64,000 nucleotides of DNA from Cryptomeria japonica (GCF_030272615.1 NC_081408.1:622720476-622784475); one strand, 5' to 3'. Shown: positions 35,018-45,921, counted from the stretch's first letter. Translations and numbers: made by a program. The notes: generated by a model from the letters alone, not told the origin.

Positions 35018-36554
35018 ATGGGTGGGGACAAGAATAGGCAAGAACAACCCACTTTTGATAAATGGAAGAAAAATAAGGAGGTGTGACAAGAAATTATTGA
35101 TGGGGGGATGGTTCCCTTCTTGGAAAGACTCCATGGCCCTTCTCCTTTTCTCACATAAACTTTTGTCAATAGGTGGAAGAAAGGGTTTTTGAGGGCTTAT
35201 GGTGCTGAATTTCAGGTGGATGAAACCTTGGTGGCTACGGTTATGGGTTTGGCTATGAATGGCAGAAGGTTTTACAGAGATAGAAAAATAGGGGAGGAAG
35301 ACATGTGCAAATTTTTTTGATAAAGATAAGGAGCATTTAAGAGTTAATAAAATAGTGGATGGTGGCTACAACAGAAAGGACCTAATGGCTCCCTGGGTGG
35401 ATATGGCCGAATTCATTATGAGGTACATTACGCTTGATGGCAGATATGCTAGTATCCTTTCTTATCATTTTACCATCTTAAATCACTTTAGGCATGACAA
35501 AGTTATTTCGATTCCATTGTATCTGGTTTCTTCTTTGGAGAATAGTCTAGAAAAACATGCTGAGAATCCGAATAATCCGGTCCTCCATGAAGGGCTTATT
35601 GTGCTCATTATGAAGTACGCCAAAGCCCATGAAGTTGTGCCCTCTCTCTCTGAGAAAGGCCAAATCCCTAATACTGATGTTCAAGATGTCTCTGATACGG
35701 ATATGGAGATGGAGGATAATGGGAGCGCCAAACCTCTTGTTGACCTTGATTACAAGCTGATTGAAGAGGGTGAGATGTTGGTCACTCCTGGAACCCATAG
35801 CAACAAGAACCCCCCCAGATGGGCCACAAGTAAATATAAATCAACCAACAAGATGGTTTCTCAAACTGAGCCTTATTCCAAAAAGAAGAAGTTGGTTGCT
35901 AAAGACTATGGTCTCAAGACCTTGGAACAGGAAATCAAATTGCACATTCCTCTTCATGTCCTGAAGGAGAAGCAGGGGAATTTGCCTAAAGATGTGGATA
36001 ATGGATTACATAAGGAAATTGATCTGATGAATCTGGTGATGGAAGCGACTAGAAGCCAAGAGAACTATTGGAAGTGGGTGGGGAAGGAGATTGATACCCT
36101 CAAAGAGGAGATTAAGGAGGTAATTGATATCTTTACTAATTTGGTTGAGCCTTACAAAATGGAGAAGCTCATGATCATGACCCAAACGCTTTCCCATGAT
36201 GTGGAGGTTATGAAATGTAATCATGAGCAAAGAATTGAGAAGGTTGAGCAGTCTATGAAGGAGATCAAGAATAACTTTAAGAATCTGGTGGACATAAGCA
36301 AGGAGGCCATGAGAAACAGTATGGAGGGGCTGGAAAAGATCAATGCCATGGTGGCAGAGTATAGATCCAATCCTATTGACAGTGATTATCCTAGTGATAG
36401 TAACAAAAAGAAAGAACTGGGCGGTGAAGACTCTGATGTGGGTGGCAATAAAACTACGGGCCCTAGTTCCAGGACTAGAAGAAGGAGCAACAATAAGGGT
36501 ACCTCTAGGTTCATTATGGAGGACTTGGAGGAAATCAACAAGGTTACCATCTAG
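35018..36554 (+). pseudogene. Third ORF of the LINE, protein of unknown function
   Basis: About 512 codons from an ATG (MGGDKNRQEQPTFDKWKKNK) to TAG at 36552-36554. Two stops (near 35085 and 35153) and one frameshift in a T-run at about 35311-35318 break the first 110 codons; the last 399 codons are open. The first ~200 residues are predicted globular (GFLRAYGAEFQVDETLVATV, MGLAMNGRRFY, ASILSYHFTILNHF, IPLYLVSSLENSLEK). Then an acidic linker, a long heptad-rich segment ([16 protein letters not shown] through [15 protein letters not shown]) and a basic tail ([13 protein letters not shown]). No named family is assigned. An ORF after RNase H is unusual for plant LINEs. Confidence 0.7.
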
Positions 36555-36757
36555 AAGAACAAGGAGCTGGTGCACTCGCTTAATTGGGTGTTTGTCTGTG
36601 CTTTGTTTTGTTGCCTGTTGTTTCTTTTTTCTTTTGAGCTCGGTCTGGGGTGTTCCCCTGTTTTGCTGTTGGTTTCTGTTTGGTTGGCTGATGACCAGTT
36701 TATGTAAAAATCTTGGTTTTGGGTCCATGTAAAACCCGTTTATCTTTATCAAAAACA
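36555..36757 (+). other. 3' UTR and end of the LINE
   Basis: T- and G-rich sequence after the third ORF, ending in a short A-rich tail (ATCAAAAACAA). Directly beyond it the minus strand reads copia RT (CQTKYAREL). No polyadenylation signal of standard form is obvious. Confidence 0.65.
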
Positions 36758-37555
36758 ATTCCCTAGCATACTTAGTTTGACAGATGAAAATACCTTTGTC
36801 AGTCTGAGTAATCTGCAAACCTAAGAAAAATTTCATTTCCCCAATCATAGAGATTTCAAATTCTTTCTCCATATTTTTAGAAAATTCCATGCACAACTTA
36901 TCTTCACCTCCAAAAATAATGTCATCAATAAATACTTCAATAATCAGTATATCATCACCAGTGATCTTATAATATAAATTACTGTCAGCATTACCCTTGG
37001 TAAAACCAAGCTTCAAAAGATATTTATCCAACCTTGCACACCAAGCTCTAGGTGCTTGTTTCAATTCATATAAAGCTTTCCTTAACCTGAAAACCATGTT
37101 TGTATCATCTAATAGTGAAAAACCATCAGGTTGCTCAATATAAACTTCCTCATTAAGATCCCCATTAAAAAATGCACACTTAACATCCATCTGATAAACC
37201 TTGTAGTTTTTGTGGGGCAACATAGGCAAGGAATAATCTTACAGCTTCAATCCTAGCCACAGGTGCAAAAGTCTCCATAATCAATTCCTTCCTTCTGAGA
37301 ATATCCTTTACAAACCAATCTAGCCTTATTCCTTACAATTTGACCATCCTCATTCAATTTATTCCTAAAAACACATTTAGTTCCAATAACATTCTTATTT
37401 TTAGGCCAGGGAACCAAAGTCCATGTGTTATTCTTCTTAGTCTGATCTAATTCTTCTTCCATAGCTTTCAACCAATATTCATCTTTACATGCCTCAATTA
37501 CTGATACCGGTTCAACTTGAGAAATTAAACATACCTCATTAATTTCCAGTCTCTT
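36758..37555 (-). pseudogene. Reverse transcriptase of copia-2, truncated
   Basis: Two frames: [35 protein letters not shown] and [16 protein letters not shown] (37253-37471), then [51 protein letters not shown], the catalytic box [11 protein letters not shown], and [20 protein letters not shown] up to KYAREL. There it meets LINE sequence. The long frame continuing to 36006 reads antisense LINE and is not RT. Confidence 0.9.
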
Positions 37556-37559
37556 GTCA

Positions 37560-38690
37560 TCACTCCATTGTTCTTATCCCCAATGATCTGATCTTCTGAC
37601 TAGGAGTCTTCTGACTCTCGGTTCCTCTTCCCGGTTCTTTAGTTACTATAGAATTTTCTGATACTGCTGGAGTAACTGGTTCAACACTCTGTTCTGGTAA
37701 AGGTGATACTGGTTCAGATATAATCATTTCCACCACCGGTTCCTTCTCATAAACTCTGATTTGACCTCTATTTAGCTCATCCACTTTGACATTAGCACTT
37801 TCCATAATTCTCTGCAATCTCTTGTTATAACATCTATATGCCTTGCTTTCATTAGAATAACCAAGAAATATGCCTTCATCACATCTAGGACCAAATTTTC
37901 CAACGATATCATCTCTCCTGATATAACATTTACTACCAAAGATTCTGAAATACTTAACTGTAGGTGTATTGCCAAACCATAATTCATAAGGTGTCTTACC
38001 GGTTTCTCCTTTGATATGTACTCTATTGATTGTATAAAATGTAGTGCTCACTGCTTCTCTCCAGTAGATATGAGGTAGACTAGCTTCTATCATCATTGTT
38101 CTAGCAGCATCCAAGATAGTTCTGTTCTTCCTTTCCACAACTCCACTCTGCTGAGGTGTCCGGGGAGCAGAAAATTGTCTTCTTATACCATGCTTCTCAC
38201 AAAAGTTATTAAACTCACCGGATGTGAATTATCCACCATGATCTAACCTCAAACATATAATCTACAATCCTATCCCAGTTTCCACTTTAGCCTTAAAGAT
38301 TTTAAACTTTTCAAATGCTTTAGATTTTTCCCTTAGAAAAGTAACCCACATCATTCTAGAATAATCATCAATGATTAGCATGAAATATCTATCACCTTGA
38401 AAACTTTTAACTCTAGCAGGGCCACACAAATCAGTATGAATAAGATCAAGAACATCATTAGATTTATCTTGTATACTCCTAAAAGATGTTCTGACCTGTT
38501 TACCCATTTGACATTCTTTACATACCGGATTATAGGGCTTCAAAATCTTAGCTATATCTCTAACTGCTTTAGTTGAACTAGTCTTCATATTGCAATCAAA
38601 ATTCACATGACACAACCTTTTATGCCATAGCCAACTCTCATCAATTTGTGCAATCAAACATGTCTTCTCATCGGAATTCAAATGAAATAT
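37560..38690 (-). pseudogene. Integrase of copia-2
   Basis: Pre-integrase zinc site LWHKRLCHVNFD with CKECQMGK; core HTDLCGPARVKSFQGDRYF (Asp), LRLDHGG then stop then FTSGEF (second Asp kept as LDHGG), and QSGVVERKNRTILDAARTM (Glu kept). The C-terminal part is GSKCYIRRDD and DEGIFLGYSNESKAYRCYN. A frame change and a stop near 38262-38230 interrupt it. Confidence 0.9.
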
Positions 38691-38699
38691 ATTACCTTT

Positions 38700-39170
38700 T
38701 GTCTATGTACCGGTTGCAATCTCCAAACCAGATCTGTTAATGATTTTGTATTTTCCATCCTTGAACTGTAATTGAAATTCCTTATCTACCAATTGTCCTA
38801 CACTCAAAAGATTATGCCTTAAACCTTCAACAATATAAAAATTATCATTATTGTTCTTACCATACAATATAAAAATTATCAGTATTGTTCTTGCCATCAA
38901 ATTCTTGCAAAGATAGAAACTTCCCTTTATCTCCAATCATATGATGTGAACAACCACTGTCAATTACCCATTCATCCTTGTCTTCAATTTTAGTAATAAG
39001 TTCCTTCTCTTCAGGTACATTCTCTTCCAGTTCTGGAACATTTTCCTTGATAGCCAAGAACACCCATTCCTTTCCATTGCTGGAACCACTAGCAGAGTCT
39101 TCTGCCAATTCATCATTAGAATCAATAATTCCTTCCTCATCCATTATGTAGCATGATTTGTCTCCGTTTT
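38700..39170 (-). pseudogene. Protease of copia-2, with a local rearrangement
   Basis: Active site WVIDSGCSHHMIGDKGKF. After SLQEFDGK the reading enters NNTDNFYIV twice (NNTDNFYIV then NNNDNFYIV), caused by a ~37-bp tandem copy at about 38830-38905. The stretch that normally lies here (in copia-1 VRFGNKSPYIVKGKGVISLN) is missing. The frame changes at the junction. Then GLRHNLLSVGQLVDKEF. Confidence 0.85.
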
Positions 39171-39174
39171 TCCT

Positions 39175-40146
39175 TTACTTATACTTGTTTTGATATCCAG
39201 GGTTAGGCTTAAACGATCTTCTAACTCTTTCTTCAAATCTTGAATTTCTTTCAAGACATCTAGATGCAAAATGAACAATCTTATTACATGCAAAACATTT
39301 AAAATATGCTTTTCCTTCATACATACTTCCTATCAGTCCTTTAGGTACTCTTCTAGAAAATAGTGCTTCAAGTTGCTCAAAATCATCATATTCTCTCTTC
39401 ATATCATCCAATTCCTTTGCATATAAAGCTTTCCAATCTTGCTTATCGGTTGCTGATGCAGATGCATGAAAAGCAGGTTCAATCTTCACAGCTCCAGAAG
39501 GTTCGAATTCTTCAAGCTCAAAAGTAGATAATTTCCCAACCAAGGTATCTCCATTGACAGATGTATTAGCCATTGTTCTCAACTCATTAATAGCAGTATC
39601 CTTCATCTTGCAAGCCAGTGGTAGGGCTCTCAAAACTTTAGAAATAATTTCATCTTCACTCAAAGTTCCACCACAACATTGAATTCCCATAACAATCTCA
39701 TTTACCCTTTCCATGAATGCAGTAATCCTTTCATCTTCTTCCATCTTTAGGTTTTCATATCTCACCCGATAACCATCAAGTTTAGCAATATTCACTATAG
39801 GGTCACCTTCATTAAGAGTCTCCAACTTATCCCATATAGCCTTTCCAAATGATTTGTCAGTCAATCCCATTATTTGCTGATCAGAAAGAGCACACAAGAG
39901 GGCTTCTCTTTCTCTACAATCATTCTCAAGCTCCTTATCCAATTTTTCCGGAGGAGGATTGCCACATGTCGGATTATGAGGTGTAACACCATTCTGTGTG
40001 ATCTCCCAAATCTCCTTGCCAAGACATTTCAGACGAGTCTCCATCCGAATCTTCCATACTGTGTAATTTGTTCCATCAATCCTAGGAATATCTCTCCAAA
40101 AGATAGCTCCAAATGAACTGGATGGATTTGAACTGTTAGTCGCCAT
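39175..40146 (-). CDS. Gag of copia-2, open
   Basis: An uninterrupted 323-codon frame from an ATG at 40144-40146 (MATNSSNPSSSFGAIFWRDI), about 45 bases after the PBS. Capsid motifs: IDGTNYTVWKIRMETRLKCL, AIWDKLETLNEGD, ITAFMERVNEIVMGI and ISKVLRALPL. Zinc knuckle CFACNKIVHFASRC has Val where Gly is usual. It ends at TAA before the protease, in the same frame as that segment. Full family length; the only long intact retroelement gag here. Confidence 0.92.
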   Translation of the reverse strand: MATNSSNPSSSFGAIFWRDIPRIDGTNYTVWKIRMETRLKCLGKEIWEITQNGVTPHNPTCGNPPPEKLDKELENDCREREALLCALSDQQIMGLTDKSFGKAIWDKLETLNEGDPIVNIAKLDGYRVRYENLKMEEDERITAFMERVNEIVMGIQCCGGTLSEDEIISKVLRALPLACKMKDTAINELRTMANTSVNGDTLVGKLSTFELEEFEPSGAVKIEPAFHASASATDKQDWKALYAKELDDMKREYDDFEQLEALFSRRVPKGLIGSMYEGKAYFKCFACNKIVHFASRCLERNSRFEERVRRSFKPNPGYQNKYK

Positions 40147-40190
40147 AGGATCTTCCTCAAGCGGTTAAGATTTCTACAGAGAGGACTAAA

Positions 40191-40202
40191 GCTTTGATAC
40201 CA
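40191..40202 (-). promoter_or_regulatory. Primer-binding site of copia-2
   Basis: Minus strand TGGTATCAAAGC, one change from the initiator-Met tRNA complement, two bases after LTR end CTAACA. Followed by TCCTCT..CTTGAGGAAGATC, as in the other copia copies. Confidence 0.87.
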
Positions 40203-40204
40203 AT

Positions 40205-41413
40205 TGTTAGACAATTCAAATAACCGGAAGACAACTAAGAGGGGGGGTGAATCAGTTGTCACAGATTACCAAAACATTTAGCAATTAAAAATTTAATACC
40301 GAAACCCAAAACATTAATACCAAAATGCTTAAACCAAATACCGAAATAGCAGTTAAACCAATTAAGCATAAACAATAATCAAAGAATAAATACCATCCAC
40401 ATGACACCAAGTTTTATACGTGGAAAACCCAGTAAAGGGAAAAACCACGGTGGGAAGCCTACCCACAGTCGGATAATACTTCTACAGTAAGTATGTGAAT
40501 TACAATTCAGGGGCCTACACTTGTAGGAAGGCCAACAACCTAGAGCACACTGCTCATCACAAAATGAGTCTCAATGACTACATAGAAATCAAGACTACAA
40601 TCCGGAAGAAGGAATGAACAGCAAAGATAGCATCTCCTATGCCTGAGTACAGTTCTGATTAAGCTCAATACCGGAGGACTAAATCCTCTTACATAAACCC
40701 AACTCGATCTCCAATGATCGACCAAATCCTCTGCCTGAATGGTATTACATTATTCTTACATTACACATCCATATCCCCTTCCTATATCCTAATTCCCATG
40801 ATGATTCACAATCAGATCTTAAATCATATATATACAAACCCTCAACCATAAACAATCAGGTCGACCACCAGACAATAAACTAATTACAGAATTACAAAAC
40901 ATGTTGGCCTTAGACCAAATAAATAATATCCAACACATAAGACATCCCATAAACACATCGAGAGGTCTAATCCACACGTTACATTAAGCCAGTCCATAAC
41001 CTAGATCAACTGGGACCCAATATAGGTCCACATGCTAAGGCAATGATCTCCATCTGCCAAGTCTCAAACATGATCACCAACAACATCCTGAATCTCCACT
41101 AGAAGTTGCACCAACACCACTTATGCATATCATCAAAGATCTTCAACAAAAGATCTGCCGGTGAAACCCTCGCTGGAATCACAAGCCAAGATTCCAAGCA
41201 AATAGGATAGCATCCGATCACTAGACCAAAACCAACTGTCTGAATATGAACATTAGTATCATGGATAAGACAATTCCATAACCAAATCATACCGGATTCA
41301 AACCAACCAGAAACCACTCAACCTACCGGGACCAGAAGGGTGCCAGTAAAGCATCCAAACAACTAGTGTTGACATCAATGCAACACATAATCAATTCCTC
41401 CAAATGGCCAACT
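40205..41413 (-). repeat. 5' LTR of copia-2
   Basis: Inner end TGTTAGACAATTCAAAT at 40205 next to the PBS. The outer end is set near 41413, where the minus strand reads GTTGGCCATTTGGAGG and satellite DNA begins beyond. The terminal base seems changed. TATA-like run on the minus strand at 40826-40835. R/U5 motif GATTCACCCCCCCTCTTAGT at about 40235-40255. Confidence 0.8.
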
Positions 41414-42185
41414 CACATATGACCCCTTAGGATACTATATGATCCTAAGGGGTATGATGTGTACACTAAGATGTTATAAGGGGTCATATGTGGTCCTAAG
41501 GGATCATGCATGTGTTAGAACACATGTGTGACCCCTTAGGGCCATATATGACCCCCTTAGGACACTATGTGATCTTAAGGGGTATGTCGTACACACTAGG
41601 ATGTTATAAGGGGTCATATGTGGTCCTAAGGGGTCACACATGTCTTTGAACACATGCGTGACCTCTTATGACCACATATGATCCCTTAGGACACTTTGTG
41701 ATCCTAAGGGCTATGTTGTATACACTAGGATGTTATAAGGGGTCATATGTGGCCGTAAGGGGTCACACATGTGTTAGAACACATGCGTGATCCCTTAGGA
41801 CCTTATATGAACCCTTAGGACACTATGTGATCTTAAGGGGTATGTCATACACACTAGGATGTTATAAGGGGTCATATGTGGTCCTAAGAGGTTGTACATG
41901 TGTTAGAACACATTAGTGACCCCTTATGACCACATATGAACCCTTAGGACACTATGTAATCCTAAGCGGTATGTCGTACACACTAGGATGTTATAAGGGG
42001 TTATATGTGGTCGTAAGGGGTCACACATGTGTTAGAACACATGCATGACCCCTTAGGACCACATATGACCCCTTAGGAGTACATCGTACACACTAGGATG
42101 TTACAAGGGGTCATATGTAGTCGTAAAGGGTCACACATGTGTTAGAACACATGAATGACCCCTTAGGACCACATATGACCCCTTA
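41414..42185. repeat. Palindromic ~129-bp satellite, left block
   Basis: About six units, marked by ACACTATGTGATC at 41432, 41572, 41691, 41820 and 41949 (spacing 140, 119, 129, 129). Each unit contains an inverted repeat: TAAGGGGTCATATGTGGTCC to the left of a GTGTTAGAACAC centre, and its complement GGACCACATATGACCCCTTA to the right; arms are about 40 bases. The block is cut at 42185 by an LTR element and resumes at 45922. Confidence 0.93.
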
Positions 42186-43010
42186 TGATGTAGGACCATC
42201 CCCGGTCTATGAGCAATCTTGCATCAACCAAAAATATTTCCTTTCAGTTTAGTTCTTGTTTAGTTCAGTGTGCAGTTTTGTGTGTTCTTACCGGTTGGTA
42301 CTGGTAATTGCTTGCTTTTCATTGCAGATCCTATTTTTGGTTTCCAGGATGGTTCATTTGCTTAATTCTAGATTTTTTAGTTCATTTGGATTCTTTTTCG
42401 GTTAGTTATCGCTCTCGGTTCACTGTTTCTAGGTTCCGGGATAGTTCTTGTTCTTACCGGTCAATTTTCCTTCATTACCGGAGCTGTTCTTGGCATGTGG
42501 ATCTATTTTGGGTCTTGTCCTATGTTCTTTGGCATGTGGCTGACCTTCCTGCTGAACTGCACTTCTTGGTTGTTATTTTCCAAAAAGATTTCTTTAATTC
42601 TTAGGGCTGACCTAGTTGCACGTTTCATTTTCTTGCATTGGTAAATGTAATCTTATGAGGCCGACCCGAATATGTTCCAGAGGGTATTTATATGGCATTA
42701 TGTAATCATTTATAGGGGAAGAGAAAGTATAATTAAGAATAAGGATGTAGATTTGCATTTAGTGATCCGGTTGATTCTTAGAGTCTCGGTTGGATTTTAT
42801 CTGGCTTGAAGCCTGCATGTAACCAGTTAAATATTGGATGTTCTATGATGATTGTATGATGATAACCAATTGGTTGCCAGAAGTTCTAAGGCAATAATAT
42901 GATCTATTTCTGTAATCTTGCTATGTTTTCTTGTTGCTTTTGTTGTGTTACTCTTGCTGCATAAGCCGATCAATTCTCTCTTGAGGGTTTCATCGGTTAT
43001 GGCTGCACCA
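42186..43010 (+). repeat. 5' LTR of the gag-protease element
   Basis: From TGATGTAGGACCATCCCC to GCTGCACCA; aligns with 45097-45921 without visible length change. TATA-like TATTTATATGG at about 42685-42694. ACCGGTT-type motifs recur in it. Confidence 0.93.
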
Positions 43011-43012
43011 AG

Positions 43013-43024
43013 TGGTATCAGAGC
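43013..43024 (+). promoter_or_regulatory. Primer-binding site of the gag-protease element
   Basis: TGGTATCAGAGC, exact complement of the initiator-Met tRNA 3' end, two bases after the LTR end. Confidence 0.92.
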
Positions 43025-43041
43025 TGGTTATGAACTGATTA

Positions 43042-44250
43042 GTGGAAGAGTTGTTTGTGAACATTGAGGCATTCCTTTGGGTGGATAGATTGCCAATTGG
43101 AGGTAGACTGCGCCTGTGTTCAATAGATCACCAAGGGGAGGCAATTGAAACCGGTAGTCAGATCGCCGAGTTAAGGAAGTTCACTAGAACAGAAGAGGAG
43201 ATGCCACCTAGAAGGACAAATCCTTGGAGGGTAGAGCAGATGATGGAGGACTTTAAGAATGAAGTGAGGAGCAAAATCCAGAATTCTTTGGCTGGTTTGC
43301 AGAGAATCCCTGAATCTGAGGATGACTATGAAGAATTTGGTGAAGAGCTTGAAGTAGAAGAGGCTGAAGGACTGGAAGATGAAAGAGAGGAAAGATTTCT
43401 GAGAGCAGTGACACAAGCGAGTAATGTTCATAAAGTGGAAGTTTCAAACTTTCTCGGAATGCTGAACCCAGAGGATCTGATTGATTTGATTAGAGAGTTG
43501 GAGGACTACTTTGAGCTTGAGGATGTCAAGGACCCATAGAGAGTCTGGTTGGCACAAACTAAGTTGAAAGGGCATGCTGCCTTATAGTGGAAAGAATTGT
43601 AGAAAGACAAAGTGGAGAATGGTGAAATGAAGATCACCTGGTGGAGACAGATGGTTGCAAGATTGAAGGCCAAGTTTATACCGAGAGACTATGAGTTGGA
43701 ATTGTTCAAGAAGTTGCAGAACCTGAAACAGAGAAACATGACTGTGAAAGAGTACACTGAGGAATTATACAAGGTGATGATTAGATCTGGGCATAGAGAG
43801 ATGGATAGAGAAAAGGTGGCAAGGTACATAAATGAACTTGTATTTAACATTCAGGATGAGATGAGTATGTTGAGGGTTTCCACAGTTGAAGAAGCTTACT
43901 AGTATGCTTTGAAGGATGAGGAGAAGATGAGAAGAAGACAACCGAATAACCCTAGAGGGAAGGAGAGATTCAAGGGACAAATGAGTACATAGAAGAAGAA
44001 TGTTGAGGAAAAATCAAAACCTAAGTGGAGTAAAGAAACGAAACACAAAATACAGAGGAAAGGCACTGACAGTACCGATAGAGAATTTCCTGGCAAATAT
44101 TTCAAGTGTGGAGAAACTAGACATAGATTTTATGAATGTAAGCAGGGAATGGCAAGAAGTTATGTGGCAAATGAGGAACCAGAAAGTGAAGTTACCAGAC
44201 CTAATTGTATACTAGAGCAAGGAGAATCCCTTATGTTCAAAGAGTCATGA
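43042..44250 (+). pseudogene. Gag of the gag-protease element
   Basis: A single frame with several stops: mainly TAG (near 43537, 43585, 43600, 43900, 43990) and TGA near 44247. Reading includes an acidic N-terminal region (EDDYEEFGEELEVEEAEGLE), then capsid: FLGMLNPEDLIDLIRELEDY, LAQTKLKGHAA, ITWWRQMVARLKAKFIPRDY, LQNLKQRNMTVKEYTEELYK and RYINELVFNIQDEMSML. The zinc knuckle is YFKCGETRHRFYEC, with the first Cys changed to Tyr. This is a typical chromovirus-type gag. Confidence 0.9.
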
Positions 44251-44960
44251 TGGAGCTGAGCACTGAGGATATCAAACCTACTTAAAGAAAGAGTCTTTTT
44301 TCAGACCGTGTGCAAATCACGTGGTAAGTGTTGCAAGGTTATTGTGGATACTGGAAGTACTGATAATTTGGTATTTGAAAAAGATGGTAGTGAAGCTTGG
44401 ATTGAAGAGAATTTAGCATCCTTGTCCTTACAAGGTAAGTTGGTTACAAGATGATCAAAAGATAGAGATAAAGGAACAATGTTTGGTGAATTTCAATATC
44501 GGGCCTTTTAGGGATGAAGTTTTTTGTGATGTTGTATCTATGAGTTCTTGTCATGTCTTGTTGGGAAGACCTTGGCATTTTGATAGAGGAGCTATTTATG
44601 ACTATAGAAGAAACCTAGTCACTATTGAGAAGGATGGGCATAAGTTCACATTGACTTCTTTGAAGGAGAAAGAGAAGGAGGTGAAGAATTTAAGTCCCGA
44701 GAAAAGTTACAGTATTGAGAAACCGGTTGCAGAGGTAATACCAGAAGGTGACATGAGTTTGCAGAAAGATTTGATAAATAAGTCTGATGGACAGATAGAA
44801 CCGGTTGACAAAGAGCTTATGGTGACAAATCGGATGAAGACTTGTGGCAGAAACAAATCAGAGTTGCAAAAGAAAGAAAGCAGTAAACAAAGACAAAGTG
44901 CAGATCTGAAGCAAAGGAAGACAAATAAAGAGAGTCAGGGGTTAGAGAAGCCGGTTGACG
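44251..44960 (+). pseudogene. Protease of the gag-protease element
   Basis: Upstream VCKSRGKCCKVIVDTGSTDN (active-site Asp-Thr-Gly at about 44346), then a single-base frameshift near 44380, VSWLQDDQKIEIKEQCLVNF, NIGPFRDEVFCDVV, and LLGRPWHFDRGAIYDYRRN. After LTSLKEKEKEVKN the sequence becomes charged and repetitive. In relatives RT follows here; in this copy it does not. Confidence 0.9.
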
Positions 44961-45096
44961 CACCAGAGGATCTAAAGAAGAGGTTGGCAGATAAAGAAGA
45001 TGTTTGGATAAGAAATGAGCATGGGGTATTTATCCCAAATATTTTTAGATGTTCATGCGTTGCCTCTCATGGAACATATTTTCTACCTGGGGTGTC
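44961..45096 (+). other. Interior 3' end of the gag-protease element
   Basis: Frame continues as APEDLKKRLADKEDVWIRNE and ends inside the 3' LTR. The sequence just before the LTR (CCTGGGGTGTC) is only weakly purine-rich as a polypurine tract. No RT, RNase H or integrase is visible. Confidence 0.7.
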
Positions 45097-45921
45097 TGAT
45101 GCAGGAGCATCCCCAGTCTATGAGCAATCTTGCATCAACCAAAAATATTTCCTTTCAGTTTAGTTCTTGTTTAGTTCAATGTGCAGTTTTTTGTGTTCTT
45201 ACCGGTTGGTATCGGTAGTTTCTTGCTTTTCATTGTAGATCCTATTTTTGGTTTCCAGGCTAGTTCATGTGCTTAATTCTAGATTTTTCAGTTCATTTAG
45301 ATTCTTTTCCGGTTAGTTATCGCTCCCAGTTGACTGTTTCTGGGTTCCGGGATAGTTCTTGTGCTTACAGATTAACTTTCCTTCATTACCAGAGTTGTTC
45401 TTGGTGTGTAGATCTATTTTGGGTTTTGTTTGATGTTCTTTGGCGTGTGACCGACCTTCCTGCTGAACCACACTTCTTGGTTATTATTTTTCGGAAAGAT
45501 TTCTTTGATTCTTAGGGCTGACGTAGTTACACATTTCATATTCCTGCATCGGTAAATGTAATCTTATGAGGCCGACCCAGATATGTTCCAGAGGGTATTT
45601 ATATGGCATTATGTAATCATTTCTAGGGACAGAGGAAGTAGAATTAAGAATAAGGATTTAGATTCACATTTAGTGATCTGGTTGATTCTTAGAGTCCTGG
45701 TTGGATTGTATCTGGCTTAAAGCCTGCATGTAATAGGTTAACTACCAGATATTCTATGATGATTGTATGATGATAACCGGTTGGTTGCTGGAAGTTCTAA
45801 GACAATAATATGATATTTTTATGTAATCTTGCTATATTTTCTTGTTGCTTTTGTTGTGTTACTCTTGCTGCATAAGCCGGTCAATTCTCTCTTGAGGGTT
45901 TCACCGGTGATGGAAGCACCA
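45097..45921 (+). repeat. 3' LTR of the gag-protease element
   Basis: From TGATGCAGGAGCATCCCC to GAAGCACCA, 825 bp. Differs from its partner mainly by transitions. Confidence 0.93.

Larger units (their letters stand above)
31412..36757 (+). mobile_element. L1-type plant LINE, 5'-truncated, with an extra third ORF
   Basis: Contains, in order: the segment before RT, RT, a zf-RVT motif, RNase H, a separate downstream ORF, and a short 3' UTR ending ATCTTTATCAAAAACAA. There is no endonuclease or ORF1, so the 5' part is missing. The right end joins copia-2 coding sequence directly. No target-site duplication could be found. Confidence 0.85.
36758..41413 (-). mobile_element. Ty1/copia element copia-2, lacking its 3' part
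   Basis: 5' LTR 40205-41413, PBS, gag, protease, integrase and RT up to the region after the catalytic box, then an abrupt junction with the LINE end. RNase H, PPT and 3' LTR are not in the window. The PBS leader and LTR R/U5 motif match copia-1 and the pol-less element. Confidence 0.92.
42186..45921 (+). mobile_element. Non-autonomous gypsy element with gag and protease only
   Basis: LTRs 42186-43010 and 45097-45921, both 825 bp; TSD CCTTA at 42181-42185 and 45922-45926. PBS at 43011. The 2.1-kb interior encodes gag and an aspartic protease and then a basic tail; RT, RNase H and integrase are absent. The layout matches what has been called TR-GAG. It inserted in satellite DNA. Confidence 0.93.

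Noticed and set aside
31390-36770. GCATACT on both sides of the LINE as its target-site duplication
   Set aside because: Only seven bases match, not directly adjacent to either LINE end, and the left flank is not copia-2 sequence.
36006-37229. A 407-codon minus-strand frame that looks like one long protein
   Set aside because: Only the part right of 36758 is copia RT; the rest is antisense to the LINE third ORF and 3' UTR. It is a chance chimera at the junction.
41414-42185. Regular palindromic repeats that could suggest a CRISPR array
   Set aside because: The whole unit repeats without unique spacers, units vary in length, and the context is plant retroelement DNA.
43171-43447. Minus-strand frames within the gag of the gag-protease element
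   Set aside because: They are antisense shadows of a recognisable gag.
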